DNA of 28,379 nucleotides from a virus. The notes below the pieces were generated by a model. The model was not told the DNA's origin and did not search any database. It saw nothing but the letters and a program-made list of their open reading frames with translations. A program made the translations under genes and the position numbers. Shown one piece after another: positions 12,549 through 18,520 of this stretch; the first letter of the stretch is position 1; every line of letters starts with the position of its first letter. Where the stretch lies: the IMG/VR virus record IMGVR_UViG_3300044611_001145, positions 1 through 28,379 of that record, one strand, 5' to 3'.

Positions 12549-13048
12549 CGCGCTCGGCCGTCATCTGGTTGATGTCGGTCGTCATCGCATCAAGCGCGGT
12601 GGCAAATACGCCAAATCGGGTCATTGCCCCAACCCCCACTTCAACCCCAACGCCGATGCCAACGCCGAACCCAATCCCGACCTCAATCGTCCAGACTGAT
12701 CCAAACCCAACCATTCGGGGCATCGCCACGCACTACGACGCTGAACGAAACGGACAGTCTGCGTGGTACACGAGGGAAGGCATCGTGCTTTATGGGGCTG
12801 CTGGTCCGGCATTGCGGAAAATCGTTCGGCACAAATGGGGCAACCGCTATCCCGTGATCGTTTCATCAAAATTGACGGGCATTTCGGTCGTGGTGTGGGT
12901 CGTTGACTTCTGCGAATGTCGCGGCGGTGACAAAAACCCCGACAATGACCGATTGATTGATCTGGCTCCCGCCGTCTGGGACGCGCTGGGTGTCCCGTTA
13001 TGGCGGGGCGTGACTGGCGTGACGATTGAAGTGCTTCCGACGCGATGA
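12545..13048 (+). CDS. Secreted RlpA-like double-psi beta-barrel protein
   Basis: 167 residues from a TTG in TTGA overlapping the preceding stop. Residues ~1-20 are a signal peptide (MTRSAVIWLMSVVIASSAVA, cut likely after Ala20). Residues ~29-50 are a Pro/Thr linker made of PTPTSTPTPMPTPNPIPTS. The rest is a double-psi beta-barrel: GIATHYDAERNGQSAWYTR, YGAAGPALR, VVVWVVDFCECRG, DRLIDLAPAVWDALGVPLWRGV, with the conserved VxDxC and RLIDLxxAxxxxL motifs of RlpA-like domains. Such domains bind or cut peptidoglycan glycan strands. It may alter the host wall early in infection or assist lysis. The TTG start is required to keep the signal peptide. Confidence 0.75.
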   Translation: MTRSAVIWLMSVVIASSAVANTPNRVIAPTPTSTPTPMPTPNPIPTSIVQTDPNPTIRGIATHYDAERNGQSAWYTREGIVLYGAAGPALRKIVRHKWGNRYPVIVSSKLTGISVVVWVVDFCECRGGDKNPDNDRLIDLAPAVWDALGVPLWRGVTGVTIEVLPTR

Positions 13049-13085
13049 TTGCATTTCGTGTATCGTTGCGCGTCTAGGGGGGACA

Positions 13086-13568
13086 ATGGTACAGGAATCA
13101 AAAGACGACCGACTTGAACGAATGCGGGCGAACCTTCAATCCCCGCAATCAAAAATTTTCACCCAAATGGTGCGAACCGCACGGGGTGATTCACGGGCAT
13201 TGGCTGGTGTGGCGTATGCCCACGAGCGGCTTGGTCTGCCCGCATCGTGGTTGCGCGAACGGATGGCTGGCCGCATTCGTGTCAAACCGTTGGACATTGA
13301 GATCCTCGATCGGGTCATTGACATCGCCAAATCAACCCCGAACGGGGTGGCGTTGAACATCGAGCGCGACCCCGCGCAATCGGCGGAGGTCGGGGAATAT
13401 CGGCGGGCTGTGGCGAAGATGTGCCGTGAATGCGCGCCCGCGCCAGACAAGGGCAAAGACCAGCAATGCCCCGATGGTCAATGCCCATTGCGCCCCGTGT
13501 CCCCATTGGAATTGCACCCACGCGCACACCGAAACCCCCCGATTGTCGGGAAGGATTGGGCGCGCTAG
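13086..13568 (+). CDS. Phage protein of unknown function with C-terminal Cys cluster
   Basis: 160 residues. ATG 13086 follows a run of G (13077-13082) that can serve as ribosome-binding site. Residues 1-100 are mainly helical and charged, with KPLDIEILDRVIDIAKS. The C-terminal part has CRECAPAPDKGKDQQCPDGQCPLRP, a C-x2-C...C-x4-C type zinc cluster like that of small phage proteins ending DCxxxxCPLxP. A nucleic-acid-binding role is plausible. The 37 bases upstream carry an imperfect palindrome (13041-13070), so the gene may have its own weak promoter. Confidence 0.6.
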   Translation: MVQESKDDRLERMRANLQSPQSKIFTQMVRTARGDSRALAGVAYAHERLGLPASWLRERMAGRIRVKPLDIEILDRVIDIAKSTPNGVALNIERDPAQSAEVGEYRRAVAKMCRECAPAPDKGKDQQCPDGQCPLRPVSPLELHPRAHRNPPIVGKDWAR

Positions 13569-13571
13569 ACT
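13543..13571 (+). promoter_or_regulatory. Promoter candidate at the end of the preceding gene
   Basis: -35-like TTGTCG (13543-13548), 17-base spacer, -10 TAGACT (13566-13571), the latter starting at the TAG stop codon. Transcription would begin near 13578, at the start of the structured leader at 13579-13653. Confidence 0.35.
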
Positions 13572-13578
13572 TCCCATC

Positions 13579-13653
13579 GGGCGCGCGTGGACGCTCGCCG
13601 CGGCGTGATGCCAATTGGCGGGGAAATCGGGGTTCAACTCCCCGACGCGTCCA
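13579..13653 (+). other. tRNA-like structured leader
   Basis: A T-arm-like hairpin CGGGG-TTCAACT-CCCCG (13628-13644) matches the GGTTCRANNCC consensus. A 7-pair closing stem can form as TGGACGC (13588-13594) with GCGTCCA (13647-13653), or alternatively as GGGCGCG (13579-13585) with CGCGTCC (13646-13652). A long central hairpin (CGCC/GGCG, 13596-13620) fills the anticodon position. No canonical D-arm or 7-base anticodon loop can be drawn, so it is not called a tRNA. The gene at 13672 follows after a good ribosome-binding site. Confidence 0.35.
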
Positions 13654-13671
13654 TCAACACAAGGGGGTTCA

Positions 13672-14076
13672 ATGGCCAAGGCTGACAAATGGATTGCGCT
13701 GGATGCGTGGATTGCCAACGCCCAGCGGGTGTTGGGATTGTCTGGCTGGGTCGTGATCGTGTTGCGGGACGCGGCAGACGTGACCGCGTGGGCAGACATT
13801 GAACCCCATAGCCAAGCCAACACCGCAGATCTGCGGTTGGCGCATGACTTCTGGCGGCAACCAGCCGTCCGGCAACGGCTCGTGTTGACCCACGAATTGA
13901 TCCATCTGATCACATCCCGCGTTGATCGCATGGTTGACACGCTTGAAGATCCGATGGGCAAATTGGCGTTTGCCGTGTTCGAACCGCAATATTCAGACGC
14001 GACCGAACGCATGGTTGAACATCTGGCCACAATCATCGCCCCGATGCTCCCGCTCCCGTCGCTGCCCAAGGGGTGA
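13672..14076 (+). CDS. HExxH metallopeptidase-like phage protein
   Basis: 134 residues. ATG 13672 has AAGGGGG at 13661-13667. RLVLTHELIHLI contains H74-E-L-I-H78, a zinc HExxH motif in a helix. Upstream strands (SGWVVIVLRD, WADIEPHSQANTADLRL) and a downstream helix with Glu (TERMVEHLATI) complete a minimal gluzincin-like domain. Small phage proteins of this type are common in actinobacteriophages; the substrate is unknown. There is no signal peptide, so it acts in the cytoplasm or in assembly. The stop overlaps the HNH start (GTGA). Confidence 0.7.
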   Translation: MAKADKWIALDAWIANAQRVLGLSGWVVIVLRDAADVTAWADIEPHSQANTADLRLAHDFWRQPAVRQRLVLTHELIHLITSRVDRMVDTLEDPMGKLAFAVFEPQYSDATERMVEHLATIIAPMLPLPSLPKG

Positions 14077-14369
14077 ACCCGAAGCGTCCGTGCTTGGAAT
14101 GCGGCGCACCAAGCCGTGGTTCACGGTGCGAATTGCACCAGATTCCGGACACCCGAAAGCGCCCAGGATACGGCGCGGAGTGGACGAAGGTCAGCCGCGA
14201 GATGCGGCGGCGCAACCCCGTGTGTTCGATGTGCGCCCGAACCGGAATCCCGTTGGCCGTTGACCACATCGTTCCGCGGTCGTTGGGTGGGTCGGATGAC
14301 CCGTGGAATCTGAGGGTGTTGTGCGGTGATTGCCACCGTCGTTTCGGTCGCACACGACGATCACGATGA
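14073..14369 (+). CDS. HNH endonuclease
   Basis: 98 residues from a GTG overlapping the preceding stop. An N-terminal zinc knuckle (Cys7, Cys10, Cys19, His22) is followed by a structural zinc pair (Cys51, Cys54; Cys84, Cys87) and the HNH core DHIVPRSLGGSDDPWNLRVL (64-83) with His65, Asn79 and His88 (CHRRF). HNH proteins adjacent to terminase genes stimulate cos cleavage and packaging in several siphophages, but here a terminator and three genes separate it from the terminase. A packaging role or free-standing homing role are both possible. Confidence 0.85.
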   Translation: MNPKRPCLECGAPSRGSRCELHQIPDTRKRPGYGAEWTKVSREMRRRNPVCSMCARTGIPLAVDHIVPRSLGGSDDPWNLRVLCGDCHRRFGRTRRSR

Positions 14370-14385
14370 CCACTGACGGGGGTAT

Positions 14386-14458
14386 GGGGTCAGAATCTGG
14401 CACGCACAACGCTTGTATATCCGACCCCCAATGCCGTGCGCGGTCGGTTGGGTTTTTT
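14386..14458 (+). terminator. Terminator with alternative pairing after the HNH gene
   Basis: CCCAA (14427-14431) pairs with TTGGG (14448-14452) around an inner CCG-TGCG-CGG, directly followed by TTTTTT (14453-14458). Overlapping pairings exist: CCGACC (14421-14426) with GGTCGG (14442-14447), and GGGGTC (14386-14391) with GACCCC (14423-14428). The set can form mutually exclusive structures. Confidence 0.5.
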
Positions 14459-14485
14459 GGTTTTGGGCAGATTTTCGGATTGGGT

Positions 14486-14501
14486 CGGTTCGGACGAACC
14501 G
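14486..14501. promoter_or_regulatory. Palindromic operator candidate
   Basis: CGGTTCG-GA-CGAACCG is a perfect 7-base inverted repeat with a 2-base centre. It lies 16 bases upstream of the -10 box at 14518, over the -35 position, where a bound regulator would control the ParB-Mom-GP88 unit. Confidence 0.5.
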
Positions 14502-14514
14502 TCGCCCCGCGATG

Positions 14515-14530
14515 TGCTACCATCGGCCAA
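14515..14530 (+). promoter_or_regulatory. Extended -10 promoter giving a leaderless transcript
   Basis: TG-C-TACCAT: an extended -10 with the hexamer at 14518-14523 and no recognisable -35. The ATG at 14530 lies six bases after the hexamer, at the expected transcription start, and no Shine-Dalgarno site precedes it. Confidence 0.55.
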
Positions 14531-15060
14531 TGACAAACGGAGGATTTTCAGAGGCGTTTAGGTCGCGCATCGTCGCGTCCGGCGAAGAGTCGCCCGATCA
14601 ATTGCTTGCCAATCCATCGAATTGGCGCGGGCATCCGTCGGGTCAACGGGAAGCGTTGGCCGCCGTGCTTGATCAAGTTGGATTCGTCGCGCCCGTTATC
14701 GTCAACCGTACAACTGGACGGCTGATTGATGGACACCTGCGCGTTGAACTTGCGCTGGCACGCGATGAAACGATGATCCCCGTGTCATATGTTGAACTGA
14801 CCGAAGACGAAGAACGATTGGTGTTGGCGACATATGACCCGCTTGGTGATTTGGCATTTGCAGATCCCGCACGGTTGGGCGAACTATTGGCGGAGATCAC
14901 ACCGTCATCATCTGAAGTCGCTGAACTGCTCGGCAATCTGGCACATGCGACCGGAGCCGAAGCACCGAAGTTTGACATCGGCACGGTGGGCGAACAATCA
15001 CAACTTGATCAGAAAAACCCAATCAAATGTCCGGGGTGCGGATATGAATGGCGGCCATAG
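14530..15060 (+). CDS. ParB/Srx-like nuclease-domain protein
   Basis: 176 residues. ATG 14530 sits six bases behind a -10 box, so translation is probably leaderless. NPSNWRGHPSGQREALAAVL, then VGFVAPVIVNRTTGRLIDGHLRVELAL is the ParB N-terminal (ParB/sulfiredoxin) fold with its GRLIDGHxRxxxA motif. VELTEDEERLVLATYDPLGDLA is typical of phage ParB-like proteins linked to DNA modification genes. The end carries one CPGC knuckle (Cys167, Cys170). It overlaps the Mom-like gene by 17 bases. A role in DNA binding or nicking during modification is inferred. Confidence 0.82.
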   Translation: MTNGGFSEAFRSRIVASGEESPDQLLANPSNWRGHPSGQREALAAVLDQVGFVAPVIVNRTTGRLIDGHLRVELALARDETMIPVSYVELTEDEERLVLATYDPLGDLAFADPARLGELLAEITPSSSEVAELLGNLAHATGAEAPKFDIGTVGEQSQLDQKNPIKCPGCGYEWRP

Positions 15061-15688
15061 CCTTCGCGTTGATTGGTGTTCCAGACAAGCGGCAAAATAC
15101 GCGGTTGAAAAATGGCACTACTCGCGGCAAATGCCATCGTTCAAATTGTCGTGCCTCGGCGTTTGGGAGGATGACAAGTTCGTCGGAACGGTGATTTTCG
15201 GCGGTGGCGCAACACCGCAATTGTTGAAGCCGTATGGTCTGGGCTTGTTCGAGGGTTGCGAATTGGTTCGGGTGGCAATGACCAAACACAAAACACCCGT
15301 GTCCCGTGTCATCGCCATCGCGTTGCGAATGCTCAAAAAAACCTATCCTGGACTCCGTTTGGTCGTGTCGTTCGCAGATCCGGCAGAGGGTCACGCGGGG
15401 GGGATCTATAAAGCGGGCGGGTGGATTTATACGGGGACAATGGGGAAAGCAACCTATTTCAAAATCCACGGTCGTGTCCGACACCCGCGAAGCGTCGTGC
15501 AGAAAGGATCGGAAAATTCATTGGCGGCCGTGCGACGGAATTTTGACCCCAACGCAACCGCGGTTGTGAAGGAAGGCAAGCACCGCTATTTGATGCCATT
15601 GGATGATCAAATGCGGCAACAGGTTGCGCCGCTTGCTCAACCGTATCCGATCAAGGTAGAATCCACGCCAGACGCGCGCGAAGCATAG
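15044..15688 (+). CDS. Mom-like DNA adenine hypermodification protein
   Basis: 214 residues from an ATG inside the ParB-like gene. Motifs: AAKYAVEKWHYSRQMPS, then a hydrophobic strand VGTVIFGGGATP, CELVRVAM (72-79), PVSRVIAIALRML (85-97), SFADPAEGHAGGIYKAGGW (109-127) and HPRSV. These match the GNAT-like fold of phage Mu Mom and its relatives, which convert adenine to a methylcarbamoyl derivative and block restriction. The C-terminal ~60 residues after RHPRSV extend the core. Expression is tied to the leaderless ParB unit, and GP88 follows seven bases later. The exact modification is not predictable. Confidence 0.82.
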   Translation: MNGGHSLRVDWCSRQAAKYAVEKWHYSRQMPSFKLSCLGVWEDDKFVGTVIFGGGATPQLLKPYGLGLFEGCELVRVAMTKHKTPVSRVIAIALRMLKKTYPGLRLVVSFADPAEGHAGGIYKAGGWIYTGTMGKATYFKIHGRVRHPRSVVQKGSENSLAAVRRNFDPNATAVVKEGKHRYLMPLDDQMRQQVAPLAQPYPIKVESTPDAREA

Positions 15689-15694
15689 GGAACG

Positions 15695-16447
15695 ATGCGC
15701 CCCGATTCCATCGGGGAAGAGGACGCTGTGATGCGATCCGCGCGCTCCAAACACGGGGGGCGAATGACAAGGCTACTTCGGCAGAATCGCGAATTGCGTG
15801 AAATCGGCGCATGGAATTGGACGATCCCCGCGCTTGGCGCGAAACTTGATGATGGTCGAACGATCCACACTTGCCCGCAAGCGGGCGCATGCGCGGCGTT
15901 GTGCTACGCCAGGAACGGCACATTCCGGTTCAAGCCCGTCAAAGCGGCACACGCTCGCAACTTGAAATTCGTGTTGGATGATCCCGTCGGATGGGAAGCG
16001 GCGATGAATGACGAAATCAAACGATTCGTCAAAGCGGGCGCATATGTTCGCATCCACGACGCGAGTGATTTTTTCGCTGACGACTATTTGATGGCGTGGA
16101 TGCGGATTGCCGCTGCCCACCCATCCGTCGTGTTTTACGCGTACACGAAAGAAGTGTCCAGATTCAAACGGTTGGCCGTCGGGCATTCCCCGTCAAATTT
16201 CCAATGGCTGTATTCGATGGGCGGCAAAGAAGACCATTTGATTGACACGGTGAACGACCGGCACGCCGAGGTTTTTCCCGACGCTCAATCATTGGAAGCG
16301 GCGGGATACTTCAATCAAGAAGCGTCCGACATTTTGGCGATCACCGCACCCACCAATCGGATCGGCATTGTCGCCAACAACATCCCGCAATTCAAGAAAA
16401 AGCAAGGCACCGCAACATTCGGGGATCTGCAACGAGCGCGGACATAG
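15695..16447 (+). CDS. GP88-like protein, candidate iron-sulfur enzyme
   Basis: 250 residues from ATG 15695 (AGGGAAC upstream); later ATGs at 15731 and 15764 are possible. It matches the GP88 family of actinobacteriophages: NWTIPALGAKLDDG, TCPQAGACAALCYARNG, RIHDASDFF (119-127), VVFYAYTKEV, DRHAEVFPD, ITAPTNRIGIVANNI. Three cysteines (60, 66, 70) make a C-x5-C-x3-C cluster, and conserved Asp/His residues line RIHDASDFF. The family has no established function known to me. Close coupling to Mom-like and ParB-like genes suggests it helps make or attach the base modification. Confidence 0.8.
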   Translation: MRPDSIGEEDAVMRSARSKHGGRMTRLLRQNRELREIGAWNWTIPALGAKLDDGRTIHTCPQAGACAALCYARNGTFRFKPVKAAHARNLKFVLDDPVGWEAAMNDEIKRFVKAGAYVRIHDASDFFADDYLMAWMRIAAAHPSVVFYAYTKEVSRFKRLAVGHSPSNFQWLYSMGGKEDHLIDTVNDRHAEVFPDAQSLEAAGYFNQEASDILAITAPTNRIGIVANNIPQFKKKQGTATFGDLQRART

Positions 16448-16450
16448 CGT

Positions 16451-16463
16451 TAGACTTGGGCGA
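16451..16463 (+). promoter_or_regulatory. Leaderless promoter candidate for the terminase operon
   Basis: TAGACT (16451-16456) followed by six bases and the ATG at 16463, the same geometry as at 14518-14530. No Shine-Dalgarno sequence precedes the ATG and no clear -35 box is seen. Confidence 0.45.
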
Positions 16464-16948
16464 TGGGAACCCGTGGACCTCAACCAAAGCCGACGCGTTT
16501 GAAGATTCTGGCTGGGCAAACCCGCCCGTCCGTCATCAACTACGCGGAACCAATCCCCGCGGGCGGGGCGTTGACCCCGCCGCCAGATCTGCGGCCGGAA
16601 GTGCGGGTAGTCTGGGATCGGGTGATTGATGCGCTCGGTCACACGGGCGTGCTGACATCGGCGGATCGGGATTTGATTCGACTCTATTGCGAAGCGTTCA
16701 CCCGATACACGGAAGCGGAAACGATGTTGGCCAAGACCGGACCTCTGGTTCGGGGGCGTGAAGGAACATTCGTCAAAAACCCGTTGCACCAGATCGTTCG
16801 GGAAAACGGCGATGCGGTGAAAAAGTATGCACGGGAATTGGGGTTGACCCCATCATCCCGCGTTGGATTGAAGGGGGAAATTGGTGACCAAGCGAATTCG
16901 GCAACCGCGAAACTCGACGCGCTCATCCGTGCCGCCCGTCGCGCCTGA
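16463..16948 (+). CDS. Terminase small subunit, P27-like
   Basis: 161 residues, probably translated from a leaderless message. MGTRGPQPKPTRLKILAG, then PPPDLRPEVRVVWDRVIDAL, TSADRDLIRLYCEAFTRYTEAE, then NPLHQIVRENGDAVKKYARELGLTPSSR is the standard P27/terminase_4 pattern, ending in a Ala-rich helix. It binds the packaging site on phage DNA and brings in the large subunit. The next gene starts 65 bases before its stop, an unusually long overlap for this window. Confidence 0.88.
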   Translation: MGTRGPQPKPTRLKILAGQTRPSVINYAEPIPAGGALTPPPDLRPEVRVVWDRVIDALGHTGVLTSADRDLIRLYCEAFTRYTEAETMLAKTGPLVRGREGTFVKNPLHQIVRENGDAVKKYARELGLTPSSRVGLKGEIGDQANSATAKLDALIRAARRA

Positions 16949-18389
16949 AGGCGAAACGGTTGCGACATTCATCGAATCATTCTGCCGTCTGACCAAAGGG
17001 GACACGGCTGGACAATTGATTGAATTGCGCCCGTGGCAACGGCAGATCTTGAACGAAATATTCGCGCACCGCGAAGACGGTCGCCGCAAATATCGTCGCG
17101 GGTTGTTGTTGATGCCGCGAAAGCAAGGCAAAAGTTTGTTGGCCGCGGGCATCGCGTTGTTTTCGCTGTTCACCGAAATCGGCGCAGAAGTCGCCATCGT
17201 CGCGGGTGACCGCGCCCAAGCGCGCATCATCTTCCGGGAATGCGCTCGGATGGTGCAATTGGATCCCGTGCTGTCGCGCAAATTGCATGTGTTGCGCGAT
17301 GTGATTGAATACGCGGAAACGGGTTCGGTGTTGCGCGTGCTGTCATCGGAAGCATCACGCGCCGAAGGGTACAACTTTTCAACCGTGCTATTTGATGAAG
17401 TCCATGTGCAACCAGATGACCGACTCTGGGCAACGGTGAACCTCGGTTCCGGCACACGCAAAAACCCGCTCGTGTTGGGCATTTCAACGGCGGGATCCAA
17501 AAGCGATTCTCGCGGCCAAGATTCGCTGTGCTACAAGTTGTGGCAATACGGTCGCCGCATTGAATCGGGGGAAATTCAAGACGAGCAATTCTATTTCCGA
17601 TGGTTCACCGCGCCAGAAGATCTGCAATGGGATTCGGTTGAAGCCGCGAAAGCGGCAAATCCGGCATGGGGTGATTTCCTTGACCCCGAAGATTTCACGG
17701 CGGCAGCGCGGTCATTGCCGCGTGACGAGTATGAAACGAAACGGCTGAACCGATGGATCGCGCGTTCAACATCATGGTTGCCAACGGGATCGTTCGAGCG
17801 ATTGCAAACCGACCGACGGTTGATTCCGGGCGAACCAATCGTTGCTTCATTTGACGGCTCATTTGATGGGGACTGCACCGTGCTGGTTGGGGCAACTCTG
17901 GACGGCCACATTGAACCGCTGTTGTTGTTTGAACGGCCAATTGATGACCCGCATTGGCGTGTGGACATTGGGGAAGTTGAAGCCGCGATCCTGGAAATTG
18001 CCAAGAAATTCCAGATCATCGAATTGGCGGCAGATCCATTCAGGTGGTCGCGGTCGTTGGAAGCGTTGGAACACGCTGGATTGAACGTGGTTCACTTCCC
18101 CCAGAGTCCTTCAAGGATGGTGGCCGCGTGTCAACGCTACTTCGAGGCGGTCACGCAAGGAGAGATCCATTGGGGCGGCGAGCCGCATTTGACCGCGGCG
18201 ATGGTCCGGCATTTCCAGAATGCCGCCGTGAAGACGGATCGGTTCGGCCCTCGCATCGTCAAGGAACATCGCGGGTCTGCCCGCAAGATTGACCTCGCCG
18301 TTGCTGCTACGATGGCATTGGATCGGGCGCGCTATTATGCCAGCGAGGCGGCAAAACCCGCCAGAAGCGTGGAGTTTCACAGCCTATGA
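16884..18389 (+). CDS. Terminase large subunit
   Basis: 501 residues. GTG 16884 is preferred to TTG 16881 because AAGGGGG (16871-16877) is better spaced. ATPase domain: Walker A PRKQGKS (78-84) and Walker B VLFDE (168-172) with an SEASRAEGY coupling segment before it. Nuclease domain: FDGSFDGD (Asp324), LAADPFRW (Asp384) and KIDLAVA (Asp470), the three acidic residues of the RNase H-like fold. It cuts concatemers and drives DNA into proheads. It overlaps the small subunit by 65 bases and the next small gene by four. Confidence 0.95.
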   Translation: MTKRIRQPRNSTRSSVPPVAPEGETVATFIESFCRLTKGDTAGQLIELRPWQRQILNEIFAHREDGRRKYRRGLLLMPRKQGKSLLAAGIALFSLFTEIGAEVAIVAGDRAQARIIFRECARMVQLDPVLSRKLHVLRDVIEYAETGSVLRVLSSEASRAEGYNFSTVLFDEVHVQPDDRLWATVNLGSGTRKNPLVLGISTAGSKSDSRGQDSLCYKLWQYGRRIESGEIQDEQFYFRWFTAPEDLQWDSVEAAKAANPAWGDFLDPEDFTAAARSLPRDEYETKRLNRWIARSTSWLPTGSFERLQTDRRLIPGEPIVASFDGSFDGDCTVLVGATLDGHIEPLLLFERPIDDPHWRVDIGEVEAAILEIAKKFQIIELAADPFRWSRSLEALEHAGLNVVHFPQSPSRMVAACQRYFEAVTQGEIHWGGEPHLTAAMVRHFQNAAVKTDRFGPRIVKEHRGSARKIDLAVAATMALDRARYYASEAAKPARSVEFHSL

Positions 18390-18520
18390 TTTCAACCATC
18401 GCGGAAATTGCCGGTGTCGGTCTGCTAATCTTGGCCGCGTATTTGGTGCATCCATCAATCATCATCGGTCTGGTCGGGATCGGTCTGATTGCATTCGGCT
18501 ATTCAAGGGGTGACAAGTGA
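18386..18520 (+). CDS. 44-residue two-TM peptide between terminase and portal
   Basis: ATG 18386 overlaps the terminase stop (ATGA), and its stop overlaps the portal GTG (GTGA). The product is hydrophobic almost throughout: IAEIAGVGLLILAAYLV, a short HPS turn, then IIIGLVGIGLIAFGY and RGDK. Two short membrane helices in a hairpin are likely. The exact coupling on both sides supports translation. A membrane peptide here is unexpected; it may be a holin-like or superinfection-related product. Confidence 0.6.
   Translation: MISTIAEIAGVGLLILAAYLVHPSIIIGLVGIGLIAFGYSRGDK

Noticed and set aside
13558-13653. Canonical tRNA gene around the T-arm-like hairpin
   Set aside because: Several registers were tried (acceptor starts at 13558, 13559, 13579, 13580 and 13588). 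None gives a D-stem plus a 5-pair anticodon stem with a 7-base loop, so it is kept only as a tRNA-like element.
15633-15662. TTGCTC-18-TAGAAT as a promoter for the GP88 gene
   Set aside because: The -35 match is only three of six and the element lies inside the Mom-like coding sequence. The gene is adequately explained as part of the ParB-Mom unit.
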